NCBI GenBank assembly: GCA_024291935.2
Contig: CM044310.1
Coordinates: forward strand, 82,148,713-82,212,712
Direction: 5' to 3'
DNA: 64,000 nt
Source of the DNA: Okapia johnstoni
Lineage: Eukaryota; Chordata; Mammalia; Artiodactyla; Giraffidae
Shown here piece by piece: positions 1 through 12,814 of the stretch. The translations under genes were made by a program, and so were the position numbers. Under the pieces are notes generated by a model. That model had not been told where the DNA came from. It saw nothing but the letters and a program-made list of their open reading frames with translations, and did not search any database. Position 1 is the stretch's first letter. Every line of letters starts with the position of its first letter.

Positions 1-25
1 CACACATACACACACACACACATAT
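1..25. repeat. (CA)n microsatellite
   Basis: An interrupted CA repeat at the left edge of the window; it may continue outside. Confidence 0.8.
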
Positions 26-2139
26 GTGCATCTGTGATACTGTTAAGTGAAAGGTGGAACTTTACACACAGGTCTGTTTTCACCTTGTGGCATCTCCATA
101 ACTTCCTCCCCAGGATCTGTAGGGAGGGACGTGGTCTTTCTCCCTGTCCCTCAGTGGTTCACACTAGGCAGGGTGTGGGGAAGGACAGGCGGCCGCGGGT
201 GTAGACCAGCTGCCAAGTTTTTCAAAGGAAATAAGGACTTTTGGTTGGCAGGGCAATTGCTTTCACATCTGTTCTTTTAGGATTTTCTGCAGTTGCTCAA
301 CACACTGTGACCTGGCCTACCCCTTTCCTTGTCCAAAGTCCTGTCCCAGAGGCCTGGCAGAGGCTGGGGCCAGGGTGGTCATGGGAGCCAGCCCCCTGCC
401 TTCTGGTAGGCTGTGCCACCAACAGGATGCAGGCTTGTTCATCTTTGCTTGTCTGGCATTGGACCTGGGACAAGCAGCAGCTGTTTAGATCTCTACACAG
501 GCGGGACAGTGGCTGAGAGAGCTGACTTTAGGAGCAAAGATGCTGTTTACTTCTTAGCACATGTGTTTTTTTTGGAGTGGTTGGTTTGGTGGCTCACCCC
601 AAGTCACCCCTTAGGACCACCACTGATTAGGAGTGAAGGCTCTTGTTCTGTCTTGTAACTAGGAGGATGTAAGTGAAGGAGTGAGCCAGAGCATCTCCAT
701 ATGCTTCCAGCCTGGGCAGGAAAGGGATCTTAGCACATCTCTGAGTCTGCAGTCATCCGAGAAGAGATGAAGGCAGAGGCGCCAGAGGTGAGTTGCTGCA
801 CTGGAATGCAACCCCCTCAGGCCCCAACCCAGCAGTGTGAAAAGTCCATCTGGGAGGAGGGTGAGTGATGGGACCACAGGGTTGTGCCTGCTTCAGCGAG
901 GCTGTCTCCTTGGGGATCTCACTTCGGTCCCCCTGGCCCAGAGCGTGGAAGAGCTGAGGGCCTGAAGGAGGGACAGCCAGCAGACCTGACGCCAGTACTG
1001 GGCCAGGCTGCTCTGCCCTCCCAGGCCGTGTGAGTGCTGCTGTCTGCACAGAGAGTGGGTTCTGTTTTTCTGCTCTGCATTCTTGTTAGAAGACTCCGGG
1101 GGCAGATCAGTTTGGCAGAAATGTCACAAAGGCCTCTTGAGTGCCTGGTGCTGGGGGTGGGGGGGAGGGTGTGCTGGAAGAGAAGAGGTGACCCCCTCCC
1201 CCCGTCACTCCCGATCAGGTAGGGATGCTGCAGTGACAACGCATCAGTCCAGTCTTGACGGGGGCTGGAGGATGCGCTTCCCAGGTGGCTCAGTCATGCG
1301 GGTGGCAGGTCGATGCTGGCTGTGGGCAGGAGGCTTCAGTTCTCACCATAGGACTGCTCGAGTGTCCTCACGACATGCTGGCTGGCTTCCCCTAGAGTGA
1401 GTAATCCAAGAGGGAGCAAAGTGGAAGCTGCAGTATCTTTCATGACTTCAGAAGGCAAGCATGTGATGTCTGTAGTATTTTGTTGGTCACCCAGGTAATG
1501 TGGGAGGGCACCATACAAGGGCGTGGATGATAGGAGGCAAGGGTCACTGGGGCTGCCTACCACCGTTGCCCCAGCAGCTTTCAGCTCTTATTCTCCCAGC
1601 CTAGTGAAATGAGAGCATCTTTTTTTTTTTTTTCCATTGAGTTCCTACGAAAGTCCCAGAATTGAGCATTTTGAGTCACCTGCCCATTCCCCAGTGGACA
1701 CAGACCAGAAGCCCACCCCTAAAGGGCTGGCTCCCCGTAGGAACAGGGAGCTGTTACTGGAAGTGGAAGCTACAGAAGGAATGTGACAGTGTGTGTCCTC
1801 TAAGGAGAGCCCTATGGTCTGAGGAGGTGACGATGGGACATTGCTTCCGAAAAGGTGGCATTTGTCCTTGTCTTGGCAAGATGAGTAGCATTTTAACCAT
1901 CCCAAGTGGCAGAAAGGCCTGAGCCAGGGCATGGCAGGGTGAGGCAGCTGGATTGTGGGGTCAAGGGAGACCAGGCTGGAGAAATGACTTGGGCCAAGCA
2001 TGGGGGTGGGTCAAGAGGGGGAGCCAGGACTTGACTCAGGGGACACCGAGAAGCCACGGAAGGTCTCTGGCCAGGGCAGGCATGCAGTGGAGCCAAGATC
2101 TAGAGAACACCGTCTGGCTGGCTGGCCTTCCTTGTCTTC
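1..2139. other. Non-coding DNA upstream of the ADCY7 coding exons
   Basis: A (CA)n tract lies at 1-25 and a 14-base T run at 1620-1633. I recognise no coding exon or RNA gene. It is probably ADCY7 5' flank or leader intron, inferred from position. Confidence 0.5.
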
Positions 2140-2300
2140 AGCTATAATTGAGCACTTACTGTGTGCCCTACACATGTTTCTCACTTAACCCTCACAGCCT
2201 CCCAAGCCGTTGGATGACATCATCCTGACTACGATGGGCCAAGGTAATGTAACTGGGCCAAGGTCACTCAATGGGGACTCTGGTTGCAGAGCTCTCAGCC
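2140..2300 (-). mobile_element. MIR SINE
   Basis: Contains gagcacttactgtgtgccct and gggccaaggtcactcaatgg, in reverse to the MIR consensus. Confidence 0.55.
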
Positions 2301-2939
2301 TCTTCATCCCATATTCATGGGACAAAGGACTGTCATGAGAGTGAATCACCAGCCTGATTGCTCGGACCCTTCTCAGGGCTCCTCTGGGTGTGGTGACTCT
2401 CTTATGGATGGTTTCCGCGTCCGCACTCCCTCTCAGACATCTGCCTGGGGTGCTGTGGGGTTTCTTCCCCGGGGGAAGGGCTTGACATCTGGGTTTGTCA
2501 AATGGGGCCAAACTCTTTGCTCAGCGCTCAGAGTTATTTGTCTCTTGGCCGACTGCCAACTGTGTCTGCCTTGTTTTTGCTGCAGTTTTGTTCCATCTTG
2601 CCCACTATTCACGGCCTTGCCACCCTCTTGTATGGGGACTGGTGGCTCCAATGCACCAGCCAGGCACTGACTAGGCCATCTCCCTGGCCTGAGACACCAT
2701 CTCGTGGGCCTCTTCCTCCTCTAGGCAGGTGAGGCCTCTCTCTCCTGAGCTCTGGACCGCGCATCTTGCCTTCAAGGATGCCCCTCCCAGATCTTTGTGC
2801 CATGTCATCAGTGGGCACATCTTAGCCTGGAGCTTGCCTGGCAGGGGGTTGTGTCCAAGTCACGCTTGTGTCCCCAGCACCAGAGAGGGGTCCTGCCCAC
2901 AGGGAGGAGGGGGGTGTTGCAGAGTGAAAGGATCATGAT

Positions 2940-3150
2940 TGAAAGCACCGGCCATAGAGTCAGACAGACCTGATTTTCAATTCTGGCTCTTACTGTTTTT
3001 TTTTTTTTAAGCTCTGTGTGCTTGGGCAAGTGAGGAACCTCTCTGAGTCTCAGAATGGGCTCAAATAGCAGGGCAGAATGGGCATGATAGCAGGATCTCC
3101 TCCTGAGGCTGGGCATGGTGCCCAGCACACAGTCAGTGTTTAAATGCTGA
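2940..3150 (+). mobile_element. MIR SINE
   Basis: Contains agagtcagacagacctga, tgcttgggcaagtgaggaac and ggtgcccagcacacagtcag, with an inserted T run. Confidence 0.6.
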
Positions 3151-3305
3151 TCCCAGGTCCTGGCTGCTGGGACCTTGCAGTTGGTGTGAGGGGTGGGGTG
3201 CAGCAGACCGACAGAGAAGAGTGCCTCTTCTGAGGAAGGAGCTGGAGGGGAGACCTGGGGAGGGTGAGGCATGTCAGCTGGGAAAATTGGGCTGCATTCT
3301 CTTGT

Positions 3306-3426
3306 CTGGAGGAGGAAATAGCAGCCCACTCCAGTATTCTTGCCTGGAAAATCCCTTGGACAGGGGAACCTGGCGGGCTACAGTACATGGGGTTGCAGTC
3401 GAGCATGACTGAAGCGACTTAGCACA
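3306..3426 (+). mobile_element. Bov-tA/Bov-A2 SINE, truncated
   Basis: It contains the ruminant SINE core (cactccagtattcttgcctgg and agcgactt). The tRNA-like 5' part is missing. Confidence 0.85.
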
Positions 3427-4243
3427 CCCTTCTTTGTTACTCAACAATAGGATTTACTGTCAGGATACAAGGTAGAAAATGACTCCAGGTCCCTGTGTCA
3501 CATATTCAGGGGGCTCCTGGTGGACCAGGAGGTGCTTCCCCCTCCGTTTGGGGCCATCTCTGCACCCTGCTCCCTTCCTGTCTCCCGCCTCACCGCTGAG
3601 CACCCCACCATTCCAGAAGGGAAGCTGAGGCCTGAAGTGGAAGGGGAAACTGGAGCTCGATTCGTGGCTTCCAGGGGCTCAGGGGTGCTGGGGTTCTTTG
3701 GAGACTCTTTGGAATAGGGATTCCAAGCCCGGGGCCTTGACCTCACCCCCCTGGCCTGGCACCAGCACGGGGTGGGGCAGCTGTGAGATGGAGAGGCAGC
3801 AGCCAGACTGGAGACCTTTGACCTCTCAGGCTATCCCCTCTCAGAGAGGGATGAGGCCCCCTCTCTGTGTGGGTGGGGAAACTGAGGCTCAGGGCCCTGT
3901 ATGAGGGGCGGAGCCAGGAAGAGGCTCCCCGGCAGGCTTCTGTCACTTCTAATTGCTCATTAAGGCCCCTCTCCTCCCTGCCTCCAGCTGGCGTCCCCAA
4001 GCTTCTAATGCAGGCTTTGGGTGCTTGTTTTATCTTTACTTTATGAAAATTGCTCCAGTTTGAAGCTTGCAATTTCCATGAGGTCATTGGAGCCAGGAGC
4101 CTGGCCTGACGGTTCCCCCCAACTCTTGTCGAGGGCTCCTGTTGTGGCTGGGAGAGGGCCCCCCGCCCCCCTCCTCGCACACCCCAAGAGGCGCCGAGCT
4201 GAGGGTTCAGCGTTAGCCTTTCTGCTGCTCCCACCGCCAGAGC

Positions 4244-4271
4244 AGGAAGTTGTGGGTCCAGATGTGACTCA
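4244..4271 (+). promoter_or_regulatory. Candidate ETS/AP-1 motif cluster
   Basis: AGGAAGT (4244-4250, ETS/PU.1 type) followed by TGACTCA (4265-4271, AP-1 consensus). The nearby homeobox-like TAATTG and ATTA sites (3951-4060) suggest a possible enhancer. Confidence 0.3.
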
Positions 4272-6724
4272 CTCTCATTAGGCAGCCGGTGGAAGGAGCC
4301 TTCATGTGTGCGAGTCTGGACGCTGGCCAAGGAGGGGCAGGCAACGGTCACCTCTGAGCGGGCTCTGACCCTGGCCCAGCTGCTGGGGGGCCCCTGGAGG
4401 AAAGCCAGGTAGAGAGGGCAGAGGGGATGGGGCGCCATCTGTCCTAGAGGCCTGGGCCTGAGGGGCCCCTGGTCAGCTCCCCTCCCCACTAGGCAGGCCT
4501 GGCCGGGCGTGGATGGGCACTTTCTGGACTGGCAGTAGGGGAGGCTTTGGATGGCTGGGTGTGGGGGCTCCTGGACAAGGTCACTGACTTGTCTCAGCCT
4601 GACAGGAAGCTGCTGTTACGGCTGTGGTGGTGGTCATTTGGCTCGGTCCACTTAGGCTGCCATGACCCACAGACTCTCAGGTGTCCACATTTTTTTTCAA
4701 GGTTGTACATTTACAAGTACACTTTACTTTTCTCAGTGAGAGTAAAAGTGAACGCGGGAAGAGCAATTGAATTTATTTTGTTAGATTAAAAAAAAAAAGA
4801 AATAAACCAAAACCACACTCTGAAAGTGATGCATGCCCCAGAGACAAAGAAAATGGATGAAACAGTCTATCTTTCCCTCCAAGTCCTCTCATCCCTAAGC
4901 TCCAGGACTCCCAATGTGGACCTTGGGGAGTGGGTCCTTCTGGATCTTTCTTCCAGCCCTTAAGGAGGGGGACAGGGAGGGGGAGAGAAAGCGGAGGCCT
5001 GGGCTGGACCTCCAGGAGACAGACCTGGATGGACGGCCGCAGCCCAGACTGGGTTTGCCTGCAATAGCTGTGTGACCGTGGGCTGTCACCGGCTCTCTCC
5101 GCCACAGACACGCGGGGGGATGACGTGAGGGGTGACTAGACCACTGTTTCTCAGGGTGGGGGCCCTGCTCCTCAGCTGGTTTTAGCCATGTGGATGAACG
5201 TGCTTAAAATGTAGGTATTCGTTTTAATGTATTTCAGAAAAGAAGAAAAAAAAAATCTGTAAATAGGACCTGTGACTTCATGCATGTATTTTTGGCTTGG
5301 ACAGGGCTAAAGAAGACACAGAAATGAAACAGGGAGACTTAAGAGGAAGTGTAGTGGGATTGGCTCCACAGGAAGTGTGGGCGTCCAGGGGGGTGCGGAG
5401 TCTGGAAGGCTCATCTGAGCGCCCTCATTTCTGACCTGGCCGCGGGCCTCCCCCGCTCCAGATGGACCCTGGGCTTCCTGGAGTTTTCCCGTGGCTCCGG
5501 GTGTGGGGGAGGAGGACACTCAAGTTGTGCAGTCTCTGCCCTCCTTGGGGAAGGTGTGAACTTCGTGGGGGAGTCTCCAGGGGTAACTCATTGAAAACAA
5601 GTGACTGTTTTCTGGCGACCATTTTCCCAGGGATGGGGGTAGAGGGTGAAGGGCAGTCGTGGGGCCTCTTTGCCAGGAGTGGGTCTGGGGACTGGCAGGT
5701 TTCCTGTGGGCCGTTTGGGGATGGGGGCTGGTGCAGTGGGGGTAGGGGGTTGGGGGCAAAAATGGGGCTTCCAAAAAGCCAAAGGTGCTTTTCCAGAGGA
5801 GACAGAGGCCCGACTTAATGTTGCTTTGGGGATGTGCGCCCCCTTTACAGTTTGTAATTATTGGTTTAACCCATTCCCAGTCTACCCACCACCACCCCCG
5901 CCCTCACTACCCAGTGTGTAGTGTCGTCTGCCCCCTGGTTTGTGGAGGTGAAGCCCGAGGTCTTGTCCTGGGTCACACAGGGAGTCGGTCGCCGGGACAT
6001 CCATTTGCGTGCACTGCCTCTCATGGAGAGCCGCCACATTTGAGGCCTGGCATGGGGGTCGGGACACTGCACCCTGTCTTTGGAGGGGCTGGTGGGGGCA
6101 GCGTAGCTGAACGGGCTCTGGCTGGCTTTGGAGGGCTAGTGGGGTCAATCCTTCCTGGCGGAGGGTCTTGTCTGCCCCCACCTCGGGGTGGCCGGGGCTG
6201 AGTTCGGGCTCTCGCCCCAGCTGGGCCTGTGTTCTTGGAGATGCGCCGGCGTCCTGCCTCCGTGGGGAGGTGCGTGACCCAGCTCTTGGCATTTTCCATC
6301 ACTTGCCATCCCAGCATTGCTGGGTCATCAAGGGGTGGCCGGCAGCCTGTCCCTCACCTCTCTCTTCCTGCCGTGGGCGCGTTTACGCTGAGCTAAAGGC
6401 AGCTATCCACGTCTCATTGCCTAGGCTGAGGTCAGTGCTTAACTCGGCCGGGAAAGTGCAACGTCTCTGAGGAAGCCGGCAGAGGGGTCTCCCCAGGCAG
6501 GGTCTCTGAGTCAGTGTGGCCACGTCCAGCCTTTGGTGGGGTCGGGTCTTAGGAATGAGTGGGAAGTGCCATCGGTGTTTCCTTTCCTTAAAAAGACCTC
6601 AGTAGCCAAGATCTGGGAGTTAGTTTGGCTCAGTGAGTGAGGCCTTGGTATCAGAAAAGCAACCAGAGAAGCAGGGTCTTCTGGAGTCCATTGGGTCCAG
6701 CTCCCTGCCTCCAGGCAGAGCTGG

Positions 6725-6940
6725 ATTAAGGCCTGGGTTCAATCCCGCTTCCGCCTTCTCCTGGCAGTGTGTGAGATGAGCAGGGGATTGAGCTAGTTTC
6801 TCACATCTATGAAATGGGTCACTCATGGTACCCAACGTGCTGGGTAGTTGTAGAATTAAAGGAAGGGGTGTACATGGTACGGCTGGCACAGAGGAGCCGC
6901 TATCCACGTGGAAGTGTTTGCCATCGTTACTGTCATGCAG
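6725..6940 (+). mobile_element. MIR SINE, diverged
   Basis: Contains ggcctgggttcaatcccgct and a later ctatgaaatgggtc patch. Confidence 0.45.
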
Positions 6941-9229
6941 CTGTATTTGGGGCTCTCTCCCCCGTCCTGCCTTGGGTGGGAGGGTGGACATCCTTGGAGA
7001 AGGGAGCCTGGGAAGGGAGGGGAGGCTGGGCAGGGCTGGCTGAAGGGTATCGCTGAGGGGCCTCCCTGTAGCCCTTGGGGTAGTCACAGTCTCTGGGTTT
7101 CTCAGTTTTCTCCTCTGTAAAATGGCAGCACCCAGGCAGGTTCCTGGTGAACTTAAAGGCCTGAAAAATGCTTCCCAGGCATCCGAGACCAGCAGACTCA
7201 GGCCTCGCTGTTCCTGGCAGTGGCGAGTCCCTTTCCTCTGCCCGAGGGGCCCGGAGGCTCTGCCCCCGCCCTCCCAGCCCAGACTCACTTGTGGAGTCTT
7301 CACTCGCCCACCTGTGGCTCCTCCTGCCCTCACCTTCCAAAGAGGGTGGCCTGGTGCCCACCTGACAACCATCGACATCCGGCTCAACCTGCCACTGCCC
7401 ACGGATTTCACAGGGGGCTCTGTCATGGCCGGGGCCTTGCCCAATCCCCGGCGCAGGCCTGCAGGGCCGCGGCACCTCTGTTCCCCACGCGCCCCTTTCC
7501 CCACACCCCCACCCACCGCGAGCCTCTAGAAGGACAAGGTCTCAGGGTGGGGCGGGGCGCGAGCCTTGGGCAGGGGTGGGCTGAATGAGCCCTCTTTGTG
7601 AAAAGTCACCTCTTCACCAAAAGATGGCTGAAAGTCACCTCTTTGGTGACCCCTTCTCCCCATGACGCCCGGGGTCGTCCTGTCTCCTTCTGTCTGCTGG
7701 TTTCTTTGATGGTCTTGCTTCATCCGTGTTTTCTGAGCACTGAGTGCTGTGCTGGGGGATAGACTGAGCCCACCCTGTGTGAAGAGGGGGTGGGACGGCT
7801 GACCTTGGGCCTGGAGAAGAGGTTTGTGGGATTCCCACGTTCCTCTAACACAGAGCAATCAATTCCTCCTGTACTGTTTGCGTTCAAACCCCTTTTCCTG
7901 GCTTTTGCCCGCTGCCCCCCAGCCTCCATCCTTGCCCCTGCCCCTAGTTCTGTCTGGTAAACTCTGGGCCTGCCCCGACCTGGGCAGCAGCCGCAGCCTC
8001 CTCTGCTTAGAGTGCTTCCCCACTTCAACCCCCCTCTTGCCTTGTGGCACCCCTTCCTGCTTCAAGGGTCCTTGGGGTCAGGAGAAGATGGGGGCACCAG
8101 GAGCCCCCGCTTGCTCCCTGCTCCTCTTTGTGCCTCTGTCCGCCCACCCCCTGGACCGTGAAGGAAGTTACCCTGCAGCCGTGACTGACGGAAAAGAAAC
8201 AAACTGAGGCGTTTGTTACGGGTACCCTGGCCCTCAGACGGGATCCTGGCCCCCAGGCCCGCCGCCTCTCGCTTTCTGCTGAGCTGGGCTGGGGGTGAAG
8301 GTGGGGGTGCCCGTGACCCAGGGGGAACTCGTGCCACCTGTGGGTGGGGAGCAGCATCGCGGGCCTGGCTTTCGGGCATCAGGAGGCCCCCAGGGGAGAT
8401 GCAGGCAGCAGTGTCAGCCCCCACCTTCGGGACCCAGAGTACCGGGTGAAGGCCTCTGTCTTCAGGATCCGGGCCGCCTTGCCCTTGGAAGTAGCTTAGT
8501 TCACCACCTCAGATGCAGCCGACTTGGGTCCGGGGCTCCTGGGGTCACTGGTTGGCTGAGCGGGGAGAGGGCCAGGACCCTGGGGTGTGGCCCCCTCCCT
8601 ATACCGGTGGGGAAACAGGCCCAGACGCTGGTGTGCTTCCCTGGTCAGAGCTGTGTTGGAGGCACGTTTCCCCTGGCCCTGCTCAGCGGGGAGCTGTGGG
8701 TTTGGGCTGGCTCCTCTTCCTGCCTCAGTCTCCCCATCTCTGCAGTAGTCAGATTGACTCTGCCTCCCACCCACCTCCCTGCCGTGCGGGCCCGGGACCC
8801 CCCGGGTGTGCCCATCCCTACTCCCCGGCTCCTCGGCCTCTCCTTCGAGCCCCCATCTGGCTCTGGGAGGAGGAGCCCTTTGAAGTTGGCTGGAGGCATT
8901 ACTTTAATGGGGTCCTGGCCTAATGGGGAAGCGTCCTGTTTTGAAACACCCAGACTCCCTGGAGCCACTGCTCAGGTTCCCTGGGGAAGGGGTGCCTCGG
9001 CGCCTCCCAGGCAGGCCTGGGACAGGGGCTGGCACTCTTTGCCAGAGCCTGCTTTCTGGCGGGGGAGTGAGAGAAGAGCAGAGCTGCCTTTGAGGGGCCG
9101 ACGGCAAATGAGGCTTTGTTGTGAGGTCTTTCTTTGTCGCAGGTACCGTAGTCCTCAGCTGTGTTCCTGCCCCTCAAAGCCTACCTCTCTCTCTCTCTCT
9201 TTCCTGGGCTGGAGATGATGGAGTAGGAG

Positions 9230-9237
9230 TGACGTCA
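9230..9237 (+). promoter_or_regulatory. Perfect CRE octamer (TGACGTCA)
   Basis: A palindromic cAMP-response element just after a (CT)8 tract at 9185-9200, about 15 kb upstream of the ADCY7 start codon. A CREB/ATF site by motif only. Confidence 0.45.
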
Positions 9238-9282
9238 GTTTCTCAGGCCCACCCCTCTTGTGTGGAGCTGCTTGGGGTGGCC

Positions 9283-9482
9283 CCATGTAACAGCACACCC
9301 TGTGTGCCAGGCTCTGGGTCAGGCCCCTGGGCCTTAGGTACCATCAGAGGTCCATCTTGCAAATGAGGAAACCGAGGCCCAGAGAGGTTAATTAACGTGT
9401 CCCAGGTCACACAGCCCCTCTGATGTGGGGCTGGGGTTCCTGCTCATTTGGTCTCAGAGCTTGTGCTCTCAACCACTAGGCT
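9283..9482 (-). mobile_element. MIR SINE
   Basis: Contains aaatgaggaaaccgaggccc and aggtcacacagcccctctg, reverse MIR. It starts about 45 bases after the CRE motif. Confidence 0.65.
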
Positions 9483-11605
9483 TTCCTGGGTTCACACGTG
9501 CTTGGCCTGAAGCTGGGCCCTCCTGCCGTTTCTTCGCCTCGCGGGGCTTATGTGGCCCTCGTCTAGTCCCTCCCCTCCCCGCAGCATGGGCTCACAAGGG
9601 ACTCTGTTGTAGCTCCAGCACCTCACCTGGTACCTGGTGTGGGCAGGAGCCCAGTGAGCAACCGTTGGATGGCAGTGTGGGGGCCTTGGGCTAGGGTAGA
9701 AATAGCACCGCAAGGTCAGCCCCCTTCCCCGTGAGAAGTTTCTGGATATTATAAGCAGTTTTTATAGCCATGAGGTCATTTCATTGCCAGAACAGGCCAG
9801 GGAGCCAGGGAATGTGTTTGTTCCCATCGCTCAGGTGCGAATCGGGAGACCTGAGAGGCAGGTGACCCGCCAAAGCTCATGCAGACAGGACTAGTGACAC
9901 CAGGCTTGGGGCCCAGGCTCCGCAGTTCAGGGCTGGCTGTTTTTGACTCAGTTTGTGAGTATGGGGTGTGAGTGTCCCCTGTGTGCCAGGCAGTCTTGGG
10001 TCCTGAGAGCGGGGCAGTGTGTAGCCAGACACCGGCCTTGGGAGAGGCAGTGACAGGCCAGGATTTCTGTGCTGTGGTGGGAAACGCAGGCACTGAGTCC
10101 AGATTGGGCAGCCCTCCTGGAGGAGGTGGCCACTCAGCCTGGCTCTGCAGGGCGGGCAGGAGTTTGCCAGGCAGAGGGAGGTGGGGGTGGAGAGGTAGGC
10201 AGCGCTTTTAGGCTGCATGAGCCTGGAGACAGAAGGGTGGGGCTTGTTTGGGGAACTGAAATAAGTCAAATCTCACAGCCACACAGAGGGCCTCAGGAAG
10301 CACTGGAGGAGTGTGCTGGCCAGGGGTGAGTAGGACGGAGCTCGTTGTTCGTGGGGTGGCAGACAGGTGTGGGGAGCCCTTGGGGAAGATCCCAGGGGAG
10401 GCTTGGGGTTGGGGGGGGCATGTGACTGCTGTGGACCTACGCTCCATCATGGCGACTTCCTGTGCCCAGGGGAGCCTGGCTCTGGAAGACCAGTCTGTGG
10501 AGGGAAGGGGTGGGCTAGGAATGGGTGCTCTTGGGCTCGTGCGACAGCCGTGAGGAGGGGCTCCCGAGCCCCTGTGTTTGCGGCTCCGGAAGCCAGGCTG
10601 TGGTTTCAGGGGGCATGGGGGAGGTGGGCTGGGGCTGCTTCCCTTGCAGAAGGGCTCTTCCGGGCTCCGGGCTGTGCCTTCACCAGACAGCCCTCCCCCT
10701 TCTCCCCCCTCCCCACCATGTGCCCCCTTGACCTCGCACCGTTCTCAGGAAGCCTCGAGGAAGTGCGGTCTCGGCACCTTGGATGAGGGCCGGGCTCTCC
10801 GGTGGCTTCGGGAGCTGGACTCGACAATAATGCCTCTCTGGCTCCGTGGGTGCGGGGGAGGCCGTGAGCCCTGCAGGGCCTGCTGAGTTCTGTGTGGGGG
10901 TGCCTCTCCATCTGCCTGTCCCCCTCACCTCTCTACGGCTAACTTCTCCAGTCACCTGAGTGAGGAGGGACCTCGCAGGCCCTGGGCGCCCTTCCTGCCC
11001 TGGGAGGAATCAGGCCCAGAGAGGGCTTAGAGGCAGGGCTCTTTAGGTCTCTGTCCCCTGCACAGGTTTGCTTGCGGCAGGTGGGGAGACTGAGGCAAGG
11101 ATCACTTCGAAGCAATGCATGGGAGAGGCAGAAAGTAGAACAGGAGGGTCTCTCCTGGTTGTTTAGTATTCTCTTCCACTTTCTCTTCCCTGGGGTGGAT
11201 TGTTTCGCCAGCTGAAGACTGCTTGAGTGCAGGGTCTCCTCCAGTCTTCCCCACACCCTATCCTGGAGGTCAGACTCAGGGCTGGTCCCCGTGTGCCCAT
11301 CCAACCCAGCCCAGGGTCAGGCGGTGGTGAGGGAGTTGGGCCCCAGCCTGAGGGAGCTCCCAGGTTGTCAGGAAAGGGGCGGACAGTGACCTCTGTTCAT
11401 GATGCTTCTTGGGGGAAGGTCCCTGAGTTGAGATGCCAGAGTCAGCATTTCCCAAAGAGGATTCATTAGAGATTTAATGAGAAAAGAGCCTCATGAATCA
11501 AGAAGACTGGCAAGTGTTTAGCTGTGTTTATTAATTCAGCAGCTTTGCTTTCTTACAGGATTTCTCAGAATCTTTAATTCGCTAATGTGTACAGCGTATC
11601 TTTGA
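9483..11605. other. Non-coding DNA, no recognised feature
   Basis: Unique GC-rich sequence, probably an ADCY7 leader intron. I see no exon, repeat or RNA gene that I can support. Confidence 0.4.
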
Positions 11606-11800
11606 AAGTGAAAGTGGTGGTTGCTCAGTCGTGTCAGACTCTTTGCGACCCCATGGACTGTAGCCCACCAAGCTCCTCTGTTCATGGAATTCTCCAGGCA
11701 AGCAAACTGGAGTGGGTAGCCATTCCCTTCTCCAGGGGATCTTCCTGACCCAGGGATCGAAACTGGGTCTCCCGCATTGCAAGCAGATTTTGCATCCCAG
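11606..11800 (-). mobile_element. Bov-tA/Bov-A2 SINE
   Basis: Reverse-orientation ruminant SINE with gttgctcagtcgtgtc and ttccttctccaggggatctt-like core, running into the tRNA-like part. Confidence 0.85.
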
Positions 11801-12587
11801 CTAGGAGGCTTTGGACAAGTAGCTTGAGATCCCAGAGTTGGGTCCCCTGGCTGAAAGTAGAGTGAGAGTGCCCCTAACCCACCCTGGGGGTCAGGATGCA
11901 AGGACTTTGCCTGTTTGCAGCAGGTGCTCAGAGGCTGATGCGTCAGGGATGCCTGTGGGCTGGTTTCCTGCCCTCTCTGTCTCCCTGTCGGGCTCAGGGT
12001 GTGCGGAGCCTGTCTTGAGGGAGGGGTATTGTGCTTTCTCTCCTCTCCGCAGCCCTAGAGACCTTGCTGATGAGGACCCGTCACTGCCTGGAGGCTCCCT
12101 CTGGCTCGGGCTCACCTTCCTTGACCCAATGGACAGGTGCTGTCTTGAGCCCAGCAAGGCACTGCTTAGAGAGTCAGCCTCTGTGAGGGTGGTCCTGCTC
12201 GTGCCCCAGAAAGCAGCCCTGAGGGGCTGGCACTGCTCTGTCCATGCCAGAGGCCAGGCCACTTCCGAAGAGGGCTCTCTGACCTCTTCAGTGCTCTGGC
12301 CTGTGACCGCATCCAGGCCGCCTCTAGCCGTTGAGGCCCTTTCTGCCACCCTAATAGTGCTGTCCTCTTGACTTGGGCATGCTGTGCCAGGTGAAGCCCC
12401 CACACTCTGCCTGCATCACCTCCACTGAATCCCCTCAAAGCGCTGGGCGTTCAGAACATTATCCCCCCATATTTTTTTTAAATGGGGGAACTGCAGCTCA
12501 AAGAAGATAGTTGACTTTTTCGGGATCATGCAACTTAGACGTGATGAACCTGGGGTTCGTTTTTCTGGTTTTCTTCTTTTGTTTATG

Positions 12588-12792
12588 TGCATGTATACTC
12601 AGTTGCTCAGTTGTATCCAACTCTTTGAAACCTCATGAAATGTATCAGCCAGGCTCCTCCATCCATGAATACTGGATGGGGGTTGCCATTTCCTATTCCA
12701 GGGGATCTTCCTGACCCAGGGATTGAACCTGCATCTCTCCGTCTCCTGCATTGGCAGGTGGATTCTTTACCACTGAGCCACCTGGGAAGCTC
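12588..12792 (-). mobile_element. Bov-tA SINE, near full length
   Basis: Reverse copy including the tRNA-like end (ggattctttaccactgagcc). It faces the plus-strand copy at 12815, so the two form an inverted pair. Confidence 0.87.
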
Positions 12793-12814
12793 TTTGATTT
12801 ATACACTCTATTTA

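Larger units (their letters stand above)
3430..9282. other. GC-rich non-coding DNA with candidate regulatory motifs
   Basis: GC-rich with scattered CpG (denser at about 5.9-6.5, 7.2-7.6 and 8.2-9.0 kb) but not a clear CpG island by eye. It contains a MIR near 6725-6940, an ETS/AP-1 motif pair near 4244-4271, a (CT)8 tract at 9185-9200 and a perfect CRE at 9230-9237. Long open frames here lack any recognisable domain and look like GC-driven chance. Confidence 0.45.

Noticed and set aside
3743..4489. 248-codon minus-strand open frame
   Set aside because: Same reasons: composition-driven frame in GC-rich non-coding DNA.
6620..7516. 298-codon minus-strand open frame
   Set aside because: No recognisable domain, biased composition and overlaps a MIR. 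Likely chance.
8295..9218. 307-codon plus-strand open frame
   Set aside because: Low-complexity, Pro/Gly/Arg-rich translation with no domain and no start context. GC-rich DNA yields long chance frames.
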